From Variovorax sp. OK212 (GTDB taxonomy: Bacteria; Pseudomonadota; Gammaproteobacteria; Burkholderiales; Burkholderiaceae_C), in the NCBI RefSeq assembly GCF_900112425.1, contig NZ_FOLP01000026.1, positions 1-64,000 of the forward strand: a stretch of 64,000 nt of DNA, read 5' to 3'. The notes beneath the pieces are model-generated. The model was not told the DNA's origin and ran no database searches. It saw only the letters and a program-made list of their open reading frames with translations. The translations under genes were made by a program, and so were the position numbers. Position 1 is the first letter of the stretch. Every line of letters begins with the position of its first letter. Positions 43,913 to 50,161 of the stretch are shown in pieces.

Positions 43913-44878
43913 CTAGCGAACGGCGCCCTTCTTCTTCGCCGGCACACGGCCACGCTGCCTGACGACCTCCTGCGCGACATCGGCAAAGTACGCCCGCACG
44001 ATGGCGAATGCACGCTCCGCGGCGGGCACCAACGTTCGCCCGACGTGCCTGACGATGCCCAGCGTCATGTCCAGGTCCAGCTTCGGCTCCACATCGAGGG
44101 CCACCATCGTTCCTGCGCGCAAGGCCGAGATCACGGCGATGTCGGTGGACGGGGCGATGGCGTCGCTCGACGCAACCAGGGTGTGGATCGTGTTCACGTC
44201 GTCGGTGTTCAGGGCGAAGTGGTTTTCGAGCGGCATCGACAGACCGTAGAGCTCCGCAATGCGGCGGATGACCGACCGGTCGGCATACCCCGCCATCACC
44301 ATCGGATGGGCGGAAAGTTCGGGCATGCCGATGCGCTTGCGCCCGGCCAGCGGGTGACCCGCGCGTGCGAACCAGCCGAAGGTGCTCACGTACGCGGGCT
44401 CCGCCACCATGTCCGGCTCGTGCGCCGCAATGCGCACATCGCCAACGAAGAAATCGAGCCGCTCCTTGCGCAGCGCATCGAACAGCACGTCCGAGCTCTG
44501 CACCATCGCGCTGAGCCTGAGGCCGGGGGCCTCTGCCACGAGCTTCAGCATCATCGGCCCCAGCAGGGAGCGGGCGATGGACGAGCCCATGCCGAAAGAC
44601 AGCGTCCCCGATTCGCCGGCGCGCATGAGCGACAGAGACCGGGCGCCTTCCTTCTCGTCGAAGACCATGCGCCGAGCGCGTTCGACATAGGCGTCGGCAT
44701 AGGGCGTGGGCCGCAGGCGCCGCCCCTGCCGGTCGAAGAGCGGCACGCCCAAGGCCTCTTCCAGCGCACTCAGGCTGCGCGACAGGGCCGGCAAGCTGAG
44801 GTGCACGCGTTCCGCCGCTGCACTGAGCGAGCCCAGGTCCATCACGGCAAGGAAGTGTCTGAGCTGTCGCGTGTTCAT
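43913..44878 (-). CDS. LysR-family transcriptional regulator
   Basis: A 321-residue LTTR. The HTH is LRHFLAVMDLGSLSAAAERVHLSLPALSRSLSALEEALG, and the co-inducer domain spans residues 90-295. I start at ATG 44878; an open extension to 45004 lacks family character. It is divergent from the hydrolase/DUF2817/MFS operon and shares a promoter region with a clear inverted repeat, so it very likely controls that operon and itself. Confidence 0.88.
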   Translation of the reverse strand: MNTRQLRHFLAVMDLGSLSAAAERVHLSLPALSRSLSALEEALGVPLFDRQGRRLRPTPYADAYVERARRMVFDEKEGARSLSLMRAGESGTLSFGMGSSIARSLLGPMMLKLVAEAPGLRLSAMVQSSDVLFDALRKERLDFFVGDVRIAAHEPDMVAEPAYVSTFGWFARAGHPLAGRKRIGMPELSAHPMVMAGYADRSVIRRIAELYGLSMPLENHFALNTDDVNTIHTLVASSDAIAPSTDIAVISALRAGTMVALDVEPKLDLDMTLGIVRHVGRTLVPAAERAFAIVRAYFADVAQEVVRQRGRVPAKKKGAVR

Positions 44879-44885
44879 GATTTTT

Positions 44886-44904
44886 ACTTGCACATTCTGC
44901 AAGT
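44886..44904. promoter_or_regulatory. LysR-type operator: perfect 7-bp inverted repeat
   Basis: ACTTGCA-cattc-TGCAAGT is a perfect inverted repeat with T-N11-A spacing in TTGCACATTCTGCAA, the LTTR consensus form. It lies 8 nt upstream of the LysR start codon and about 76 nt before the hydrolase start, so it suits autorepression and divergent activation. Confidence 0.7.
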
Positions 44905-44979
44905 TATTCGCAGCTAAATTGCAATTTACTAAACTGTAGTCGATTCTTAGACTGCGATCGAACCCACCAGATCGCGTCG

Positions 44980-45777
44980 ATGAATCCCCACATTCCCCCT
45001 CCAACCCTGCGGCCCGTCGTGGTCATCGCGTCCGATCGCATCGAGCGCCACGGCCATGCGGCGCACGCGGCGCTCGACGGCTACGTGCGCGCCGTCAGCG
45101 AGGTGTCCAGGGCACTTCCGCTCGCACTGCCGGCCGCCGGCGACGCGATCGACGCCGACAGCCTGATCCATGCGATCGACGGCATCGTGCTCACGGGCAG
45201 CCCGTCCAACGTGCATCCCTCACGCTATGGCGCAAGCGAGCCGTACCCCGAAATGCAGCTCGACCTCGCGCGTGACGCGACGATCCTGCCGCTGCTGCCC
45301 CGGCTCATCGCCGCCGGCGTACCGGTGCTTGCCGTGTGTCGCGGCTTCCAGGAACTCAACGTCCTCTACGGCGGCTGCCTGGAGCCCGCCGTGCACGAGC
45401 AGCCGGGCCGCCTCGACCATCGCGAGGGCGACCATGGCCGCCCGGTCCAGCGCTGGTACGACGACAGCCACGCGCTGCACATCGTCGAAGGCGGCCTGCT
45501 CGCGCAGCTGGCGGGTGGCACGCGCGCGGTCGTGAATTCGCTGCATCACCAGGGCATCGAGCGGCTCGGCAAGGGCCTGCGCGTGGAAGCGACGGCGCCC
45601 GACGGACTGATCGAATCGTTCTCGATCGAGTCGGCGCCGCGGTTCGCGCTGGCCGTGCAATGGCATCCCGAAATGCGCATCGACGACAACGCGTTCGCGC
45701 GCGCGCTGTTCACGGCCTTCGGCGACGCGTGCCGCATGCGCCGGCAAGAGCGCCTGCGCGCCCCCGAACCGAATTGA
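44980..45777 (+). CDS. Class I glutamine-amidotransferase-like hydrolase (PuuD type)
   Basis: A 265-residue gamma-glutamyl hydrolase-type protein. The fold elements are IDGIVLTGSPSNVHPSRYG, the nucleophile elbow PVLAVCRGFQELNV (catalytic Cys near 120), and the His-containing RFALAVQWHPEM. In PuuD this cleaves gamma-glutamyl-GABA. Here its operon partners are an M14-like protein and an MHS transporter rather than puu genes, so a different gamma-glutamyl or amide substrate is likely. Confidence 0.82.
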   Translation: MNPHIPPPTLRPVVVIASDRIERHGHAAHAALDGYVRAVSEVSRALPLALPAAGDAIDADSLIHAIDGIVLTGSPSNVHPSRYGASEPYPEMQLDLARDATILPLLPRLIAAGVPVLAVCRGFQELNVLYGGCLEPAVHEQPGRLDHREGDHGRPVQRWYDDSHALHIVEGGLLAQLAGGTRAVVNSLHHQGIERLGKGLRVEATAPDGLIESFSIESAPRFALAVQWHPEMRIDDNAFARALFTAFGDACRMRRQERLRAPEPN

Positions 45778-45800
45778 ACAACCCCCACGGAGACATCCCC

Positions 45801-46922
45801 TTGGAAAACCACCAGATCGCCGCGCTCTTCAGCGCCAACTATGCCGAGGCACGCGACAAGTTCCTGCGCGCCGCGGCGCGGCGCGGCCTTGCCGTCGAAT
45901 CGCACGAACTCGCGCTCGCCGGCGCGCAGGGCGAGGTGCTGGCCACCGACGTCGTGCTCGACGGCCCGGCCGATGCGTCGAAGATGCTCGTCGTCATCAG
46001 CGGCGTGCACGGCGTGGAGGGCTTTTGCGGATCGGCGATCCAGACCGGCATGCTCGATCTCGGCGCCCCGGCACAGGCCCAGGCACGGCCGCAGGGCGCG
46101 CACGACACAGCGGTCCTGTACGTTCATGCGGTCAACCCCTACGGTTTCTCCCACCTGCGCCGCGCCACGCAGGAAAACATCGACCTCAACCGCAACTTCG
46201 TCGACTTCTCGAAACCGCTGCCGGTCAACGCCGGCTATGCCGAAATCCACGAGCTGCTGCTGCCGCCCGAATGGCCGCCGCAGCCGCGCACGGAAGGCCT
46301 CCTGGACGCCTATCGCGAGCGCCATGGCGCCCGCGGCCTGCAGCGGGCCACCTCGCTCGGCCAGCACGTGCACGCCGACGGGCTCCACTACGGGGGCACC
46401 GAGCCGGCCTGGAGCAACCGGACCTTTCGGGAAATCCTGAAGCGATACGCCCCCAAGGTTCGCGAACTCGCCTCGATCGACATCCACACCGGTCTCGGCC
46501 CGTACGGCGTGGGAGAGCGCATCTTCGCCAGCTTCGACGAGGCCGTGCTCGAGCGCGCAACGCGCTGGTGGGGCGAGCTCACCTCCGTGACCACCGGCAC
46601 CTCCACCAGCATCCCGCTGACCGGTCCGATCCAGACCGCATTGGCCGAGGAATGCCCCCAGGCCCTGCATGTGGGCATCTGCCTGGAGTACGGCACCTGG
46701 CCCATGGCCCGGGTCTCCGCGGCCATGCGCGCCGAGCACTGGCTGCATCGCCACGGCTGTGCCGACGCGGCAAAGGCAACCGCGATCCGGCAGGAAATGA
46801 AGGACGCCTTCTTCCCCGATGCCGAAGACTGGAAGCTCGCGGCCTGGCAACAGGGCTTGCAAGCCTGCCAGCAAGCCCTGCGCGGACTCGAGGAAGACGC
46901 CGCGGCGAAGCTCGCGGCCTGA
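45801..46922 (+). CDS. DUF2817-family M14-like metallopeptidase
   Basis: A 373-residue protein from a TTG start at 45801, supported by GGAGA about 8 nt upstream and by family alignment; no ATG is available nearby. Zinc-ligand motifs of M14 carboxypeptidases are visible: VISGVHGVEGFCGSA (His, Glu) and SIDIHTGLGPYG. The NxxR-like segment ENIDLNRNFVDF also fits. It probably removes an acyl or amino-acid group from a small molecule. It follows the PuuD-like gene by 24 nt. Confidence 0.8.
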   Translation: MENHQIAALFSANYAEARDKFLRAAARRGLAVESHELALAGAQGEVLATDVVLDGPADASKMLVVISGVHGVEGFCGSAIQTGMLDLGAPAQAQARPQGAHDTAVLYVHAVNPYGFSHLRRATQENIDLNRNFVDFSKPLPVNAGYAEIHELLLPPEWPPQPRTEGLLDAYRERHGARGLQRATSLGQHVHADGLHYGGTEPAWSNRTFREILKRYAPKVRELASIDIHTGLGPYGVGERIFASFDEAVLERATRWWGELTSVTTGTSTSIPLTGPIQTALAEECPQALHVGICLEYGTWPMARVSAAMRAEHWLHRHGCADAAKATAIRQEMKDAFFPDAEDWKLAAWQQGLQACQQALRGLEEDAAAKLAA

Positions 46923-46929
46923 TCCGCGC

Positions 46930-47010
46930 GCCGCATCGCACCCCGCGCCACACCACACGCCGCACCCCACGCCACACCCCACACAACACCCCACACAACA
47001 ACGAGACAAA
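46930..47010 (+). repeat. CA/CCCACAC-rich low-complexity leader
   Basis: The gap between the DUF2817 and MFS genes is dominated by CACACC/CCCACAC/ACAACACC repeats that have almost no G on the transcribed strand. This would make an unstructured, C-rich leader. C-rich, G-poor RNA is a typical Rho loading site, so premature termination control is possible. Confidence 0.5.
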
Positions 47011-47021
47011 GAGGCCGCTTC

Positions 47022-48356
47022 ATGAGCACCACCACAGTCGACGCACGCCCGGGCGACGAGACACGCCCGGCCACCACCGCAGCTGGCGCGCACGCAGCCG
47101 GCACCGCGATCAGCCGCAAGGCGGTCGCAGCCGCCGTGGCGGGCAATGCCCTCGAGTTCTATGACTTCGTCATCTACGCCTACTTCGCGGTCTACATCGG
47201 CCGCACCTTCTTCCCGGTCGGCGGAGAGTTCGGCAGCCTCATGCTCTCCCTGGCGACCTTCGGTGTCGGCTTCTTCACGCGCCCGCTGGGCGGCGTGCTG
47301 ATCGGCGCCTTTGCCGACAAGGCGGGGCGCAAGCCCGCCATGCTGCTCACGGTGGCGCTCATCACCTTCGGCACGCTGGGCATGGCGGCCACGCCGAGCT
47401 ACGCGAGCATCGGCATCGCGGCGCCGGTCATCGTCGTGTTCTGTCGCCTGCTGCAGGGCCTGGCGCTCGGCGGCGAGGTCGGCCCCGCCACCGCGCTGCT
47501 CATCGAAGCGGCGCCGCCCGGACGGCGCGGCCTGTACGCCAGCTGGCAGATCGCGAGCCAAGGCATCGCGGTTGCGGTGGGCGGAGTTTTCGGCGTGACC
47601 CTTTCACTGATGCTGCCGCCGGACCAGCTCGCCTCCTGGGGCTGGCGCGTGCCCTTCCTGTTCAGCCTGGTCCTGATTCCGATCGCCTTCTACATCCGCC
47701 GCAGCCTGCCGGAGACGCACGAAGGTTCGCGCGACCGGACCGGCGCACAGATCGTCGGCTCGGTCTTCGGCAAGCACCGCCGCATCCTCGTGCTGGGCAT
47801 TCTGATCTCGGCTTCCACGGCGGTTGCATCGCAGGTGGGCAACTACATGGTCACCTATGCGGTCCAGGTGCTCAAGCTGCCACCGGCGCTGGCGCAGGGC
47901 TCGGTCCTGACGGGGGGCGTCATGACCTTCCTGTTCGCCCTGCTCGGCGGCTGGCTGTGCGACCGCCACGGCCGCAAGGTCATCAACACGCTGCCGCGCA
48001 TCGCGCTCGTGGTGCTGATCGTGCCGATGTTCCTGTGGCTGTCCGGTGCGCCGAGCGCCGTCACCTTGCTGGGCGTCTCAGCTGTGCTGGCCGCGCTGAC
48101 CGCCGTCTTCGGTGCCGCCGGCCTCGTGACCATCCCGGAGCTGATGCCGATCGCCATCCGTAGCACGGGCCTGTCTTTGGTCTATGCGATCAGCACCTCG
48201 CTGTTCGGCGGCACCACGCAGTTCGTCGTCACCTGGCTGCTGGCCGTGACCCACAATCCGCTCGCGCCGGCCTACTACGTCATGGTGATGAGCGCGCTCA
48301 GCGTCTGGGCGATGTGGATGCTGCCCGAATCGAGAGACGTCGATGTGACCCGCTGA
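47022..48356 (+). CDS. MFS transporter, metabolite:H+ symporter (MHS) family
   Basis: A 444-residue 12-helix transporter. The N-terminus is typical of MHS (NALEFYDFVIYAYFAVYIGRTFFP), and GAFADKAGRKPAM is the loop 2-3 motif. FCRLLQGLALGGEVGPATALLIEAAPPGRRG is also characteristic. It probably imports the substrate of the upstream hydrolases. It is the last gene of that operon; a CA-rich repetitive leader precedes it. Confidence 0.88.
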   Translation: MSTTTVDARPGDETRPATTAAGAHAAGTAISRKAVAAAVAGNALEFYDFVIYAYFAVYIGRTFFPVGGEFGSLMLSLATFGVGFFTRPLGGVLIGAFADKAGRKPAMLLTVALITFGTLGMAATPSYASIGIAAPVIVVFCRLLQGLALGGEVGPATALLIEAAPPGRRGLYASWQIASQGIAVAVGGVFGVTLSLMLPPDQLASWGWRVPFLFSLVLIPIAFYIRRSLPETHEGSRDRTGAQIVGSVFGKHRRILVLGILISASTAVASQVGNYMVTYAVQVLKLPPALAQGSVLTGGVMTFLFALLGGWLCDRHGRKVINTLPRIALVVLIVPMFLWLSGAPSAVTLLGVSAVLAALTAVFGAAGLVTIPELMPIAIRSTGLSLVYAISTSLFGGTTQFVVTWLLAVTHNPLAPAYYVMVMSALSVWAMWMLPESRDVDVTR

Positions 48357-48360
48357 TGTT

Positions 48361-48373
48361 CCGGCCGTGCCGG
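48361..48373. terminator. Small hairpin between converging MFS and soeC-like genes
   Basis: CCGGC-CGT-GCCGG is a 5-bp perfect stem located in the 22-nt gap between convergent stop codons. No T-run follows, so it is a weak candidate. Confidence 0.3.
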
Positions 48374-48378
48374 CTGGC

Positions 48379-49311
48379 TCAGGACACCACCTGGTAATAC
48401 AGGTTCTGCGGATGCTTGGCCTGCGCGAAGAAGAACCAGCGCTCGGCCAGCAGCCCCGGCGCCTGCACCAGCACCGCGAGCAGCCAGGGCCACGCCGCCG
48501 CGCCGACCACGCCCCACAGCGCCAGCGCCGCGGGCAACGCGAAGGCGAACACCAGGAACCCGAGCTTCATGTTCCTGAGCGCCGCCAGCGACGCCCCATG
48601 AAAGAACTCGCGCGTGTTGAACGACCCGCCCGACATGCCCATCGACTTCTGCACCAGCTTCTGCGTGCGGATGCCGGTGGCCGATTGCAGCGTGGACTTG
48701 TGGCGCAGCCGCGCGTTGCGCCTGAGCGCAGTGCCGCGCGCAATCCACGCGGCCAGCGTGGCAGCCAGCGCCCACGGCCCGAACAGCTGCACGAAGCGGC
48801 TCTCGCCCCACAACGCCGCCAACGCACACGCCAGCACCAGCCCCGACGACAGCCCGATCAGCGTGAAGTTCACCACCGTCAGCGGATGCGCCCATTCCTC
48901 GATGAAGCGCAGGCAGGCGTAGATCATCGCGGTGCAGTACCAGAGCAGCACCGCGCCATACAGCACCAGCAACGGCAACAGCCACGACCATGGCGTGCCG
49001 ATGCCCATCTGCAACGACACCGCCCACAGCGCCACCAGCGCGATGAAGGCGGGCAGCACGATGACCTCGCGCGACATCCACGAGGTGCGCCACATCAGCA
49101 CCGCGCGCCATGCGCGCATCTTGCGGCCCAGGTGCAGGAACGACGCGGCCAGGCCGGCCACGAGCATCACCTCGGCCAGGCCCAGCGCGATGCCCATGAA
49201 CCCCGGCGCCAGCTCCAGGCCGAAGAGCGCGGCCAGCGCCAGCGTGAACACCAGCCCCTGCGCGGCACCGGCCAGCGTGGTGAAGAAAAGGATCGAGAAA
49301 GCAGGATGCAT
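48379..49311 (-). CDS. Membrane anchor subunit of CISM molybdoenzyme (DmsC/SoeC-like)
   Basis: A 310-residue DmsC-type protein with eight predicted helices. Family regions are FSILFFTTLAGAAQGLVFTLALAALFG, FLHLGRKMRAWRAVLMWRTSWMSREVIVLP and RHKSTLQSATGIRTQKLVQKSMGMSGGSFNTREFFHG. It would carry electrons from the cytoplasmic subunits to the quinone pool. It is separated from the iron-sulfur gene by 4 nt and reads in the same direction as soeA and soeB. Confidence 0.8.
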   Translation of the reverse strand: MHPAFSILFFTTLAGAAQGLVFTLALAALFGLELAPGFMGIALGLAEVMLVAGLAASFLHLGRKMRAWRAVLMWRTSWMSREVIVLPAFIALVALWAVSLQMGIGTPWSWLLPLLVLYGAVLLWYCTAMIYACLRFIEEWAHPLTVVNFTLIGLSSGLVLACALAALWGESRFVQLFGPWALAATLAAWIARGTALRRNARLRHKSTLQSATGIRTQKLVQKSMGMSGGSFNTREFFHGASLAALRNMKLGFLVFAFALPAALALWGVVGAAAWPWLLAVLVQAPGLLAERWFFFAQAKHPQNLYYQVVS

Positions 49312-49315
49312 GCGG

Positions 49316-50161
49316 CTACTCCCGTGCGTCCGCCGGCTGCGTGATGTGCCGCGGCAGATACTGGTTGGCCGGCTGCGTCTCCCATTCGGGCATCAGCTGG
49401 TAGCCGCCGCGTTCGCGGATCGCCCTCGACACCTCGGAGTCCGGGTCCTTCACGTCGCCGAAGATGCGCGCGCCGGTCGGGCAGGCCTTCACGCAGGCGG
49501 GCTTGCGGTCTTCCTTCGGCAGCTGTTCGTCGTAGATGCGGTCCACGCACAGGGTGCACTTGGTCATGACCTGGCGCTCCTCGTCGAGCTCGCGCGCACC
49601 GTAGGGGCAGGCCCACGCGCAGTACTTGCAGCCGATGCACTTGTCGTAGTCGACCAGCACGATGCCGTCTTCCTTGCGCTTGTAGCTTGCGCCCGTGGGG
49701 CACACGGGCACGCAGGGCGGGTCTTCGCAGTGCAGGCAGCTCTTGGGGAAGTGGATGGTCTCGGTGACCGGAAAGGCGCCGGCCTCGTAGGTCTGCACCC
49801 GGTTGAAAAAGGTGCCGGTGGGGCTGGCCGCGTAGGGCCGCTCGTCGGCGAGCGGGCCGGCGCTGCCCGAGGTGTTCCATTGCTTGCACGAGGTCACGCA
49901 GGCATGGCAGCCGACGCAGACGTTCAGGTCGATGACGAGGGCGAGTTGCTTGGCCAGCGTTTCGCCGGGCTCGGCGCGCTTCGTCGCAGGGCTCCCTCCC
50001 CTCCCGGGGGAGGGTTGGGGTGGGGGCACGACGGCCTTCATTGAAGCAAGGCTCGCAGTTCCAACGCCGCCGCCCCCACCCCAGCCCTCCCCCGGAAGGG
50101 GAGGGAGCGAAGCCGGGGACGGGGCCGCCACCGCCATCAGGTCCTTCAGCCACTGCATCAT
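49316..50161 (-). CDS. 4Fe-4S ferredoxin subunit of CISM molybdoenzyme (SoeB-like) carrying an inserted repeat
   Basis: A 281-residue four-cluster ferredoxin with CVGCHACVTSCKQWN, CLHCEDPPCVPVCPTGA, CIGCKYCAWACPYGA and CTLCVDRIYDE...CVKACPTGA. Residues 1-17 and about 58 onward are normal, but residues 18-57 derive from an inverted repeat element inserted in frame (LPPLPGEGWGGGGG ... PPPQPSPGRGG). The protein is correspondingly longer than usual. It starts by an ATGA overlap with soeA. Whether the insertion impairs assembly is unknown; it lies before the first cluster, where length variation may be tolerated. Confidence 0.82.
   Translation of the reverse strand: MMQWLKDLMAVAAPSPASLPPLPGEGWGGGGGVGTASLASMKAVVPPPQPSPGRGGSPATKRAEPGETLAKQLALVIDLNVCVGCHACVTSCKQWNTSGSAGPLADERPYAASPTGTFFNRVQTYEAGAFPVTETIHFPKSCLHCEDPPCVPVCPTGASYKRKEDGIVLVDYDKCIGCKYCAWACPYGARELDEERQVMTKCTLCVDRIYDEQLPKEDRKPACVKACPTGARIFGDVKDPDSEVSRAIRERGGYQLMPEWETQPANQYLPRHITQPADARE
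49991..50108. repeat. 37-bp inverted repeat element (REP/MITE-like) inside the SoeB-like gene
   Basis: GCTCCCTCCCCTCCCGGGGG (start of the left arm, 49991-50027) pairs with the right arm at 50072-50108; 35 of 37 positions match, with a 44-nt loop. Each arm is itself rich in runs of G and C and could fold. Such paired palindromes resemble dispersed repetitive extragenic elements of GC-rich Proteobacteria. I found no second copy in the window. The unit is about 118 bp; with any target duplication its net length must be a multiple of three, as the frame stays open. Confidence 0.75.
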
